Assembly: GCA_963082875.1 (NCBI GenBank)
Contig: OY720102.1
Coordinates: 14,854,990-14,918,989 of the forward strand
Reading direction: 5' to 3'
Length of the DNA stretch: 64,000 bases
Source: Corella eumyota
Lineage: Eukaryota > Chordata > Ascidiacea > Phlebobranchia > Corellidae
Position 1 is the stretch's first letter. Each line of letters starts with the position of its first letter. The notes beneath the pieces are model-generated. The model saw nothing but the letters and a program-made list of their open reading frames with translations, was not told where the DNA came from and ran no database searches. Positions 35,799 to 47,195 of the stretch are shown here, in pieces. Both the position numbers and the translations under genes were made by a program.

Positions 35799-36181
35799 TA
35801 GTGATGTGCCGATCAAAATGGTGATCGTAAATCGACGATTTTTGAAGGGATTTTGCGATCACCCGATCAAGGTCCAAAATCGGCAGATCGGTAATTACGT
35901 CACATTTAATTTTACGTCACAAATAAACACGCACATGCCTTAACCACATAGATTCCATAAACTTTTACAGCGCTTTATTTCCGCGCTAGTAAAATTGTTT
36001 TTAGTTCTTGTAAATTATACTGAATATTACGGTTAAATATTTAAACAAACGGGTGAATAAGTGGAAGTGTTTAACATACAGGGTCAATTTTTTTGTATTT
36101 AGTGACGATAAAGTTACCGATTGTTCGGTCACATTAGATCGTGATCTGATCCGAAAAAAAACGGCGATCGGCACATCACTA
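35799..36181. mobile_element. hAT-type MITE, 383 bp
   Basis: Terminal inverted repeats TAGTGATGTGCCGATC / GATCGGCACATCACTA are perfect over 16 bp, start with the hAT-like TAGNG, and are flanked by the 8-bp duplication ATTATTAA (35791-35798 and 36182-36189). No coding capacity. Non-autonomous hAT element by these criteria. Confidence 0.85.
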
Positions 36182-36289
36182 ATTATTAAAATACTGTAGA
36201 AAGTTTTTTTGTTTTTATGCAACTATGCTTTTACAATTATTAAAATATTTAAATGTTAAAGACATGATTTCTATAAATTGATTTTTGGT

Positions 36290-36365
36290 TGAAAAGGCTG
36301 GGTTTGATTCCCACTGCTGGCATTTTGTAGCATTCGTGTAAGGCCTGAGATTCTGGGCATGGTAA
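36290..36365 (+). repeat. SINE/satellite-like relic
   Basis: GGGTTTGATTCCCACTGCTG followed by GCATTTTGTAGCATTC matches the B-box part of the SINE and the 58-bp satellite monomer. A solitary copy, intermediate in look between the two. Confidence 0.55.
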
Positions 36366-36374
36366 CTCCATTTG

Positions 36375-36510
36375 AATTGGCTGGGAAACGAAAATTTCGT
36401 TTCGAAAATCGTTTCGCCGAAACAAATTTTGTTTCGCCGAAACGAATTTCGTTTCGAAGAATAAATAATGTTTCGAAATGAAAAAATTGTTTCGAAATTT
36501 CGTTTCGAAA
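36375..36510. repeat. GTTTCG/CGAAAC palindrome cluster 1
   Basis: Repeated near-palindromes such as GAAACGAATTTCGTTTCG and TTCGTTTCGAAA over about 130 bp; two similar clusters lie at 46355-46600 and 50265-50325. Confidence 0.7.
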
Positions 36511-36904
36511 TTCCCTAGGTGGTACAAAGAGTAAATTTTTTTCCGATTTTCAATTTTTTTCAAACTTGATTTAAAATTATATTTTTATTGTAGTTTAAAA
36601 ACTTTAAAGTATTTTTTTTAAATTTATATACAGTGGTAAGTAATAAAGCCTAAATAATGTTTATTTTTTATATGATTTTATAGAAAACATTCTAAAATTA
36701 AATTTTTATAAAATTTTGATAAAATAATATGTAAAAAATTAAAGTTAAATAAAAAAATGTATATACTGTGAACTTAATAGAAATACATTTTTAACTTATT
36801 ATGGTTAAATTATTTTGATTGCCTGTTTTTTGTGGCATTTTATATATAGTTGTTATTTATAAATGCTAATTTTTGTATTCATTTATTATTGCTCTTAACC
36901 TTTT
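36511..36904. other. AT-rich stretch, nothing recognised
   Basis: No gene or repeat seen. Confidence 0.5.
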
Positions 36905-37280
36905 AAAATACTTATTTTTAGAATCATCATGTTCCTAATTATTAAGCACATTAAAGAAAGTAAATAAAAAACAACAGTTTGCAATTATTGTTAATTTTGT
37001 ACTTATTTATTAGAATTATCCAGTTCTTAATTATTAAGCACACTGAAAAAAGTAAATAAAAAACAACAGTTTGCAATTATTGTTAACTTTGTACTAATTT
37101 ATTAGAATTATCAAGTTCCTAATTATCAAGCACACTAAAAAAAGTAAATAAAAAACAACAGTTTGCAGTTATTGGTAATTTTGTACTTATTTATTAGAAT
37201 TATCAAGTTCCTAATTATCAAGCACACTAAAAAAAGTAAATAAAAAACAACAGTTTGCAGTTATTGGTAATTTTAATGTT
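36905..37280 (+). repeat. 92-bp tandem repeat, about 4 copies
   Basis: AAACAACAGTTTGCA recurs every 92 bp (about 36971, 37063, 37155, 37247); other shared blocks are AATTATCAAGCACACTAAAA and TTGTACTTATTTATTAGAAT. Confidence 0.85.
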
Positions 37281-37468
37281 TTTGAAAAAAATTAAATTGT
37301 TTTTTTTAAGGCCAATTTTTAACCAAAATAAAGGTAATGAGAAATTTTAAAAACCAGAAAGTACACATTATTAACATTTTTATATTTAAAATGATTATGA
37401 TAAATTTATTTATGATAATGGTTAAAAGCAGTTAGTTAAACAACTATTTATAATAAAATATATGTATA

Positions 37469-38570
37469 GTCAATAGAGGTAATAAATGGACAGTTAAAAT
37501 TGGGAGGTAATTAGTGGACACCATTCCCGTTTTTTTTCAGGGTTTTGTGGTTATATTATCTTAATAGTAAGGCTTAAATGATTAGCATTTTTTTTAATTA
37601 TATTTTCAGAAAAAAATTATGTTGTTTTAAAAATTAAAAAAAAATTTAAATTTTTCGAAATATCTGAATAATTGAATTGACAATATAAACTAAAAATATT
37701 CCTAACCATATAAAGCTCAATGTCACACTTATATTTGCATCACAGTTTTAACAATATGCCTCCAAATATTACCTCCACACTATTATGATGAATGGGGGAA
37801 ATTATTGGATGCATTTTATGAAAATTTTTTTGTTTTTTTTACAATGCAAACTAATCCTACAGTACCTTAAAATAACAGTTATTACAAAAACACTAATTAA
37901 CATTAACAACACTCAAGGGTTTTAAAAAAAAACAAAGGAACAACTGTTATAAAACTCTTAATTTAAAAATGCCAAGAAAGTATTTGTAACAATATTTACA
38001 AAATCAATTATCTAAGGCAAAAAATCATCACGAAAGAGCTTTAAGAAACTTACTTTTTTACAAAAATAAAAGCATCAAAAGAGAAATCCATGTGAATGAA
38101 TAAAAAAATTATATGTTAGTTTTTTTTTAGTATAAAAAGTTGACAGATAAAGCATATGTAAAACCCGCGAATGTTAGGAAAACATGAACATTAAAAACAT
38201 AATAAGTGGAGATTATTTGTAGTTTATAACTTTAAAAAAAGAAGTTTAGTCTCCCAGGAGCAGTTTTCCATATTAAAAATATGTTCCACCCATGCATTTA
38301 TTACAAAAAAAACATTACAGACCCATAAAAAATGAATATGGCCTTATGAAAATTGTAATGAGTATATGTATTTCACGTCGTAAATGAAATTTTCCTTTCT
38401 ACATATCTATTTTATGTTCTACAAAAAAGCGTCCATTAATTTCCTCCCAGGTGTCCATTAATCACCCCATTTGCAGGGGTAATAATTGAACAAAATATTT
38501 GACTTAAAAATTAAAACAAAAAAGTGATGGCCAATTTTATCAAAAACATCCAATAATTACCTCCATTGAC
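37469..38570. mobile_element. Candidate TIR element, 1.1 kb, with repeated subterminal motif
   Basis: Ends GTCAATAGAGGTAATAAATG and, reversed, GTCAATGGAGGTAATTATTG are imperfect inverted repeats. Variants of GGAGGTAATTAATGGAC recur in both orientations: near the left end (two), in the middle (about 37770-37815) and near the right end (about 38437-38470). No target duplication is certain; the match may extend outward (ATGTATA on both sides). No coding capacity. It ends 38 bp before the polyadenylation signal of the neighbouring gene. Confidence 0.55.
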
Positions 38571-38607
38571 TTACTTATACATTGCAAATTTTAGATCATA
38601 ATTTAGT

Positions 38608-38613
38608 TTTATT
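38608..38613 (-). promoter_or_regulatory. Polyadenylation signal AATAAA of the 208-aa gene
   Basis: AATAAA on the minus strand, 36 bp after the stop codon at 38649. Confidence 0.5.
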
Positions 38614-38648
38614 TTTAATACAGACGATTAATTTTTTTTTTTAATAAC

Positions 38649-41223
38649 TTAAAAAAGTTTTCTTTTTTTCTTTGGCGAATAAATCTCGCTATCTGAAAAT
38701 CTTTTTGTAGGAGAATCTATAACAAAAAACAGTTCATTTTACAAATTTAATCACAGGTATATATTTTAATATATATATTTTAAAAAAATTATTAGTGAAC
38801 TTACATTTAGTTATAAGACAAGCATCATAAAATCTTCGGTCATGAGGCCACCTTACAAAAAGTTTGTCCTCTACTTTAATATTGTGGAAATCTGCAAGTT
38901 TACTTCCATCTATTTTTACGTCACAAGGGCGATAAACATCCAGTTCCAAGTCGTCATCGATGAATTTGACTCTTATAAAGCGTTTAGAGGTATCTATGCA
39001 ATTAAAATAACAAAATTTACAACCATAAAAAGTAATGTGCAATTTAAACACAAAAAAAATATCATTTTTTTAAAATGACTTTGTTATAATATAGTAGCAT
39101 CTAAATTTATTATTTAAACTTTAACAGGTTAAACTAACTGTAAACAAATCACATAGGTAGTAAATATTAAAGTGCTTTTTATTCTACAGCAGTATATTAA
39201 TATTGACTAAGTTATTATTTCTTTGAGTATTAAAATTAATTTATTTCTTATAGTAAAAAAACAGATATAATATATTCATGTCCATTGGCTGCAATACAAA
39301 TGACAGTTTTAGACATTCCACAACATGGCGACAATTCCACAACAGAAAAAGCTGTTTTCTTAGCGACATTTCAAAGAAACTTGCTGACATTTCAAGCATT
39401 AATTATCGCGAAATTTTTTAGTTTGCATATATAACTATCAATTTAACGCCAAAAATGCAGCATTTTGCAAATAACTTACAGGTGCGACATACACAGCAAA
39501 ATTATAAATGGGGGTGCATGCACCCTCAGACATGTAACATGTCTCCTTGACCTTCAATAAATTTACATTACCATTTATTTTCGGTAATGTAATACTTAAC
39601 TTTAATAGGAGTCAACCAATCAACCAACCACTGCACATACCCAAAAAAATGAAAATCAAAATAGAATGTAAAAAACTATAAAAATATATATTTACAACTC
39701 TAGTTTAAAGGTTTAAAATGCCTAGTTGGATATCATATATTTGTAAAATGTGCACCAAAAAGCAGACATAATTAACAATTTTAATTAATTTAAAATATAA
39801 ACACTTCACAGATAAACTACATTTTTCAAACTTAACTTCCTTAATTTTTGTAACATTTTTCATAATCGTATAAAAAAATGATTTTAAATCTTTATTTTAT
39901 TCTGTGTATTAATTCATGACAATAAACTGTCTCTGGTACACAAGTTATTATTCAATTTCTGGTTTAACTATTCTTGTAAATTAACCAAGTAGGCCATAAT
40001 CTGTCATATCAAATTAAAATAGAGCAGCTAAACTTTACAAAACATTACGCTATGAAAAAATAAAACGCCTATCTTTGTCATATATACAGTTTTCATACAG
40101 TTGACAAAATTTGTTTAATGTTTGAATAAGGCATAAACAACAACAAAAATACACTTACCAGATAGAGGATTGTACAGATTATCAATTTTCGTAATTTCGT
40201 TTTGTTTTTCCATTTTCTCAAATAATTCTACGGAATATATAAAAGTATAACTGTTTATGGTAATTTTTTAAGGTTAATAATAGTAATGCTGCTGCTTTAG
40301 TTAATTGGCTTTTTTGTGATATTTTTTTACCAGAAATTATTGTTATATTATTTTAATCATACTGCTATTTTTACTCAGTTAGTAACACAAACCTGTTGCT
40401 GGTGGTGTAGTTGAACCACAGTACTCCTCTGAGTTATTGCTAGTATTGTCATACAATATGTTATGTAAATTCACTCTTACTTCATTCAAGTTATAACCAA
40501 CTGTTGTTGTTTCCTCTGCAATAAAAATAATTTATTCTATTTTTAATAAAAATAATGCTTTTATTTTTATAAAATAATAAATTAAAAACCTAGCAAGCAA
40601 TTTTATTTTTAATCAAAATTTTATTTTTACATATTACGCTACTTATTACAAACCTGTTGCTGGTGGTGTAGTTGAACCACAGTACTCCTCTGAGTTATTG
40701 CTAAAATTGTCATACAATATGTTATTTGAATCCACTCTTACTTTATTCAAGTTATAACCAACAGTTGTTGTTTCTTCTGCAATAAAAATAATTTATTTTA
40801 TTTTTATTAAATATTATATATACAGTGCATTCACCTTAAATTGCAACTAAACAAGGTAGTACTACTCTTATTTTTATAAAATAATAATTATTAACCATTT
40901 TTAATAACTTATAAATATTTAAATTAAAAAATTAGCATAATATAAATTAGCCCTATTGATTATAAAAGGCTTTTTTATAATTTTAAACAATAATTTAATT
41001 TTATGTTGATTTTGTTCTGTTAAAAGATATTAAAAGCTTAAAATCACATCTTTTACTAATAAACTACAAAATGAATGAAAACAGTTTTTTTAAAAAAAAA
41101 ACACGCAAAAAAGATTTAGAAATTTGTATAAAGCACATCGTTTAAACAAAAAAAAAACAACAACTTACTTGGAAACGAAGCTCTGGAAGTCGAAGCTGCA
41201 TTTTTTAGATTTGTATCCTCCAT
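38649..41223 (-). CDS. Unrecognised nuclear-type protein, 208 aa, with duplicated exon and C-terminal NLS
   Basis: Six coding exons read on the minus strand with fitting GT-AG junctions and all introns in phase 1: 41223-41169 (first exon begins at acceptor 41234; ATG 41223, MEDTNLKNA), 40776-40654, 40515-40393, 40227-40159, 38993-38805 and 38716-38649 (TAA). Exons 2 and 3 each encode 41 near-identical residues (VGYNLN...NILYDN...SEEYCGSTTPPAT). Residues about 124-186 (RFIRVKFIDDDLELDVYRP ... DKLFVRWPHDRRFYDACLI) form a small beta-rich module with the aromatic/acidic look of Tudor-like domains; this is a guess. The protein ends SPKKKRKLF, a classic basic nuclear localisation signal. I do not recognise the gene. 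It follows the 616-aa gene by about 170 bp. Confidence 0.75.
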
Positions 41224-41371
41224 GTCAACAGATTCTTAAAATAAATTGTTTTTAATTATTGAGTTTGATACATTTCGAGGTATTTATCTTTACGGTTTAA
41301 TTAATAGTAAAATCGTTACATTTTACAATTAGTTTTAAATTGACTATATTAATTTGATTATAAGACACTCT

Positions 41372-41377
41372 TTTATT
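41372..41377 (-). promoter_or_regulatory. Polyadenylation signal AATAAA of the 616-aa gene
   Basis: AATAAA on the minus strand, 26 bp after the stop codon at 41404 and about 140 bp before the first splice acceptor of the downstream gene. Confidence 0.5.
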
Positions 41378-41403
41378 AAATCCTTAACTTTACTATTAAA
41401 AGA

Positions 41404-44400
41404 TTAGGCTATAAATAATCTTAGAAGTGGTTCTTTACCTTCAGCTATTTTTTCTAAATATACTCTGGCATTTTCTACAATTTGGCCTGGGCTTGTTATG
41501 TCATAAAATTTATCTTGTACCTCGACAGAATGACCTTCAGCTCTTGCCACTGCTCTTTGTATTACCTTCGATTTACCACCCACTTCTCTTGTTATTAACT
41601 TTCTAGTTTCTGTTACATTGATTCCCTTTCCAAAATAATTTTCAGTGACCTTTTTGTAAATACTATTAAATTGGGATGCAGTCATTTTCTCACCAGTGTT
41701 ATTGCCAAAAAATGAAGGAAATGCTCTATTAACAAGAGGAATTTTGTTGCAATTTTGCAAGTAGGCCCAAATATGATCAGAAACAGCAATAGCATCCTTA
41801 TATTCTTTGTGTTTAAATACTATACATGCATGACGTTTTCTTTCTTTTTGATCACTTACTAACACAGAAAAGTTTCCACTACTTGTTTCTTCACAATCTT
41901 TAATTTCCGATAACAACATTCCTGTGAAAACACTTGATCTACAGCCTTGTGAGCAAATAATTCTAACAAAAATGTCCCCACACAGTTTTTTAATTTCTTG
42001 ACAATTAAGGGATCCACATTTTTTATTTCTTAAAGAATTTAGAAACAATTCTTGAGCTTTTATATATTTTATAACAACTTTTCCAGGAAAAGCACATTCA
42101 GCAAGTGCTCGACGAGATCTATCTTTAACTAATTTTTCCCTTTTTTCTTTTTTTGGTCGTTGTCGCTGAAGCCATTCCTTAACAAGTTTTAAAAGTTTGG
42201 AAACAGAATATTCACGAAACAATTCTTCATACTCAATATCCAAAAAATAAATAAAATTTTTTAACGTTGCTAGATAAGAGTATCTGGTAGAATCTCGGCC
42301 ATCCTTGCATACTTTTTCATGTAGAGTCTTATAAATTTTTTGTGGTCGTTTTAAGTCGTCCAGACTCGATAGTAGGGTATATATTTGACGTATGTATGTT
42401 TGGACTTGAGATTTACTACCGGCATTTCTATGTCCACTTCCCATAGTTAAAAGTGTTGTTTTATAGTTTTCCAAAACATTTTGAAGGTTAATGTTTATTT
42501 TGCTTTGAGCAACAACATTTTTGAATTTTTCAGACCCCTTTTTAATGTTTTTATGTTTGTTAAGAACATGACTTTCAATTCCCAGTACTGCAACTTTACA
42601 AATGCAACATATATTACCAGTATAATTTTTGTAAAAACCAACTCTATTGCGTTTAGCAAACGAATCATACATAAAATCTTTTTTATCAATATCTTTGTGT
42701 TTTTTTCGATGATGAGTCACATTAACAAAATTTTGCCCACAGTGAGGACATTCCCTTATTTTTCTAGTTGCAGTTTTAAATCTAGTTTAAAAAAAGATTT
42801 TATGTGTTTTATATTTTAGTATTAAAATGTATCACAAAACACTTCTACAAAAAGTTTAAATAGGCTATATCAGTGGTTTTTAAACATCAAGCAGCTCTCT
42901 CTCACTAAAAATTAAAAAAATCCTGTCTTTCCAATTTTTAATATCTAGAAGTAGTTGTAATTGTGTGTACTTTATGATAATAACCAATATAACAAAACCC
43001 CATTATTAAAAAGACAGTTACCCTACTATATAACAGTTTTTTAAGAAAAAAATACTAGTTTAAACATAATAGATATACCCAAAACTAAAAAATTTACAAA
43101 CCTATTGGACTGTGAGGAAGAACTTTCACTATTACATAATTCTTTCTTAAGTTTTTTTTTAGAATTTATTAATTGATAACAATACCTGAAAAAAATAATT
43201 AATTCGTTTTAAACTTCATTTAATAAAATGTAATGGAAGTACAAAAAACTAAAAAATCATTAAATATTTAATTTAGTATAAGTTACTTTTCACTGAAATT
43301 ATTATAAAATTGTGAATTAATAAATACCTTTCATCATCAGATGAACATTCAATACAGGATAAATCATTGCCATTATAGTTATTCCTTTTTAACTTGTAAG
43401 ATCTACATGGAAATAAAATGCCTTTTATCATTAAAAGAAGAATATTTTAAACATAAAAAATACTTAACAAAACATATCCCTGGAAAAAAATGTTACTTTA
43501 CTGAACATAGTGGGATATGTAGTTAAATTATTTAAATTATAAAATAGTTCAATTTTTTTCACTTAGTTTACCAATAAATAACCTTTTTTTATAACAAAAC
43601 TTATTTAGAACAAACTAAGTATTAATATAATTCAAAAAAATAAAAATTATTTTTCAACAAACCGCAACGAAGACTCAATATCACTACTGGAACTGCTTGA
43701 TGATGACCTAAACCACCACGATTACTATTAATTTCATTTTTTACTTTTTAAATATATCATCGTTTAACTCACCTAACAGAAGATCTTTTTTTACTGACTA
43801 AAGTATGAGAAAAGCGCTTTTTTTTTCTTCGTTTCTTGTATTGGTACCTAGTAGATTCAAAAAGCTAAGTTTATTTTTTGTAAATTCTTCTTTTGTCTTA
43901 AAAACACAACAAATAAATTTTTTATATTGAAAATAATTATATATTAATCAATGTATATATACTCCATTCTCAAACAGCAATATGCTTATTTGGGTGTTTT
44001 TAGAAAATTTAGTAATTACTATTACATTTCCCTTGCAGAATCATGTACAGAGCTTTCACTATTTGATGAAGATTTCCAACATTGATTTTTATGTTTTAGT
44101 TTTTTATGCCTGGTGAAAACAATGTATCTACTTTACAAAAATAAGATAACACAAAAGAATAACTAAAAAGTAGATATATATATAACTTTGTAAACAACCC
44201 AAGTTTATATTTAAGTTATTGCAAATAATTTTTTTTTTGTAAGGTAAGCATGCACAAAAAAAGTTATCATGCTGTAATAGGCGTTTTAATATAGATTTTG
44301 ACTTAAGTGCAGTCGGTATTAAATATTAATTAGAACAACTAAAAAAATATTACAGTCAAGTAGCCTATCTAAATTTTAGTAAGAACAGCCATAAATTAAT

Positions 44401-44648
44401 GCAATTATTGGCAAATAAATAAATTGTGACTAACTGGATAAATTTTTGTTCATTATCAGTATTCGAATCACTTGAAGAAATACCTCTGAAACAAAAATGC
44501 ATACTTGTACAAATTGACATTTTGATAAAACATTACAAATAATTTTAATATTAACGAATGTCTTAATATTGTTCTCATATTTATCGAACCTTGAAAAAAA
44601 TGTTTTTCTTGAATGTGTCTTTCTAAAAAATAAATAACACTGTTTCAT
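41404..44648 (-). CDS. Zinc-finger, tyrosine-recombinase-like (Crypton-like) protein, 616 aa
   Basis: Eight exons on the minus strand, every junction GT-AG and every intron in phase 2: 44648-44590, 44485-44435, 44109-44026, 43847-43773, 43707-43663, 43402-43328, 43185-43102 and 42781-41404 (TAA). Residues 1-157 are Ser-rich and Lys/Arg-rich (disordered, with KKRRKKKR). Residues 169-186 are a C2H2 finger (CPHCGQNF ... HHRKKH); a second Cys/His finger is near 217-234 (CCICK ... SHVLNKH). The C-terminal part has tyrosine-recombinase spacing: Arg439 (GCRSSVFTGMLLSEI), T-x-x-Arg551 where HxxR is usual, His575 (EGHS) and Tyr584 (KFYD), with 24 and 9 residues between the last three. Crypton transposons carry such recombinases with DNA-binding fingers; introns and no recognised ends suggest a host-resident or domesticated copy. 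The first ATG is the most plausible start, 123 bp after a TATA box. Confidence 0.75.
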
Positions 44649-44770
44649 TAAAATTATCGATAACAAACACTAAAATATATCGGTATATATTTCGATCCGT
44701 ACTTAGGTCGATGCGCACAAGGCGATCTGTACTCGGGTTCAAGTCCATTCGTACTTGCATTGCGTCACCC

Positions 44771-44778
44771 TTTATATA
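44771..44778 (-). promoter_or_regulatory. TATA box of the 616-aa gene
   Basis: TATATAAA followed by GGG on the minus strand, 123 bp upstream of the predicted ATG at 44648, in an otherwise less AT-rich patch. Confidence 0.5.
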
Positions 44779-44849
44779 ATTCAGGCGCATATACATGCCG
44801 AATCGGTTTATTTAAAGTGTTTTATCTTAGTAGAAATGTGCGATAAGTA

Positions 44850-46319
44850 CTTATATATGTCGTACTTAGTATTGTTAATAAATTTTAATACAATTTAAGT
44901 GAACAAGTGTACCAAAAAGTCAGGCCACAGAATTTGGCGTATGGCCAATAAGTATGCTTACACCATTTTAATCTACAAAAAAATAATGATTAAAAGGAAA
45001 TCTTGTTATTAAAATATATGGTGTTATTTGTTTTTTGTTATGTTTATGAATTGTAAAAAGTTTTACCTTGAAATTATGTATTTATGCTTAAAACAAGACT
45101 ATTAATACACAAAGTTTTTTTTTATGTAACAAAAAAGTGTTCGCTGGTATGTTATAAAAGCTAATCACCGTGACAATAATTTAAAATGAATAAGGTCAAC
45201 TGATAAAAATTCCGATTACACGTCAAAGCTATTACCCTTATCTTACGTCTTGGTTGCGATAATGGTTAAAAGCAGCTGACAAAAAAGATGTAAACAACAC
45301 AATAATTTATCACTAGAAACATTGAAAAACACATTTACTAAAGCATATATCCAACATTTATTCGGTAAAAAATAGAAATAGATTATAACTAGCAACATAT
45401 CATATTTACAAATAACGTAAAAAAGACCGAGTTTGGATCGCCCGTTGATACAAAGGTTTGCGTAGCGGTCCAAAAGGCAAAAAATCACCGCAAAAAAAAA
45501 ATTGCCGTTGTTTCGAGTACAGACCGCTTTGGTGACATAAACCGGGGTATGGATCGACTGGCAATCACTTATAATGCCTGTAACATTTACATCCAATTCA
45601 GTCAATCAGTTAAAAAATAAATTAATAAAAATAAAGTTTAATGACAAACAGAGTTTTAGCACTTAAAATTGCACAATACAATAAAATTCTGAGTTATATA
45701 GGACTCGATGGACTAGTAAGATAGTACAAATCGTGCCTTATAAAACAGTCAGACAGTAAGAGTAGTCAAAACAAAAAGAAAATAAAAAACATTACCTTCC
45801 AAAATTCGTTTCCTTATTCATTTTTGATTATATTAGTTCAGTCAACTATAAATAATAACCTAATTTATTACCAAAAACTGAAATAATTCTTAGCAATTAT
45901 TAAAAAAATAGTTCATAATCGCTCTGTCGTTGGTCAGTCTGTCAGTTGGTAAAAAGTATGCATCGCAAAAAAAATTCACAAAACTTGTTACTAAACGTTA
46001 GGGGGCGCAATTTTAAAATAATTTTTAATCAAATTTATTTTGATTCCGATTAAATTAAATTGACTTTATTACTTTTTGTATGCCTTAGTTGTATATATTA
46101 TTCGAAAGAGAGTAAAAAAGTGTTAGATAAACTAACCCTTATTTGGTTTTGACTCTCTTTTTTATTTTTTTACATAAGATCGTAATAATAAAGCCTGCTT
46201 GTTTTTTTGCCGCGTGATTTCGCACATCTACATTCATGTTATAATAATTTCATTTAAATTGTCAAAAATGATTACTAAGTAATAAAATCCGTTTTTGTTT
46301 GTATAAAACAAAATTATTT
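44850..46319. other. Intergenic AT-rich DNA, no gene supported
   Basis: No convincing gene. A 120-codon minus frame (45605-45243) has no recognised motif and is followed on both sides by AT-rich DNA. CAGTCAGACAGTA occurs at 45745 and again as variants at 46790 and 46877. Confidence 0.5.
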
Positions 46320-46354
46320 CTAAAAACAATTTCGAAATTTAAAACACAGTTTAC

Positions 46355-46600
46355 TCTTTAAAACAAATTTTGTTTCTCGAAACAATTTTGGAAACGAAAT
46401 TCGTTTCGGAAACACTTTTCGAAACAAATTTTGTTTCTCGAAACAATTTTGGAAACGAAATTCGTTTCGAGAAACAAATTTTGTTTCAAAAAAAATATCG
46501 TTTCGAAAATTGTTTCGTGAAACAAAATTCGTTTCGAGAAACAAATTTTGTTTCGAAAATTGTTTCAGAAACAAACTTTGTTTCAAAAAGTAATTGTGTT
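46355..46600. repeat. GTTTCG/CGAAAC palindrome cluster 2
   Basis: About ten alternating near-palindromes of 17 bp such as GAAACAAATTTTGTTTC and GAAACGAAATTCGTTTC. Because they are palindromic, both strands read open as ETKFVS-like repeats; these are not genes. Confidence 0.8.
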
Positions 46601-47012
46601 CAAAATTTTTGGTAACTGTAGCCTATCTTATAAGCCAGCTTATAGTTCTTTTAAATAATTTATTAAGTGTTTAACTTTAACTTAAAAAAATATATACAAT
46701 ATTTAAATTAAAAACAGTTAAAAGTTAAAAGCCCTCTTTTAAACAATTTTAGCTATGTTAAGTTGTTACTTGATAAGTCTTGCCGACAACAGTCAGACAG
46801 TATAAACTTGAATAAATTTTTTTTGGACAATTCTTATACTGGTACTTCATTTACTAAATAAAATTTTAATATGCAGCAGTCAGACGGTAAACAATCTGGC
46901 GTAGTAAATGTCTAACTGTATTTTCAAGAATAGTTTTGTAAATTTCTTCTCTGACTGTCTGAACAAAATAAATGGTAAAATGTTAACAGGAAACATGGAA
47001 AAAAAGGTAATG
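46601..47012. other. AT-rich stretch, nothing recognised
   Basis: No gene or clear element. Confidence 0.5.
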
Positions 47013-47024
47013 CCCAGTTTATAC

Positions 47025-47183
47025 CGGTACCTATAAACTATACAGGTTTGAATGGATTGTATATTAAATGGTTAGCGAATGGACCGAATCGATCAAATGG
47101 ATCGATCCATTCGGTTCATTTGCTATCCATTTGTTATACATTTGATCCATTTGGTCCATTCGATCCTGTATAGCTTATAAATA
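47025..47183. mobile_element. Foldback MITE, 159 bp, flanked by 12-bp direct repeats
   Basis: Nearly the whole element folds on itself: CTATACAGGTTTGAATGGA on the left against TCCATTCGATCCTGTATAG on the right, with AATGGATCGATCCATT near the centre. CCCAGTTTATAC flanks it on both sides (47013-47024 and 47184-47195), a probable target duplication. Confidence 0.65.
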
Positions 47184-47195
47184 CCCAGTTTATAC

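Noticed and set aside
42481-42819. 112-codon plus frame
   Set aside because: Antisense to the large exon of the 616-aa gene.
45243-45605. 120-codon minus frame
   Set aside because: No recognised domain, unusual composition, no supporting signals; probably chance in AT-rich DNA.
46320-46615. Frames on both strands reading ETKFVS/FETNF repeats
   Set aside because: Explained by palindromic repeats that read alike on both strands.
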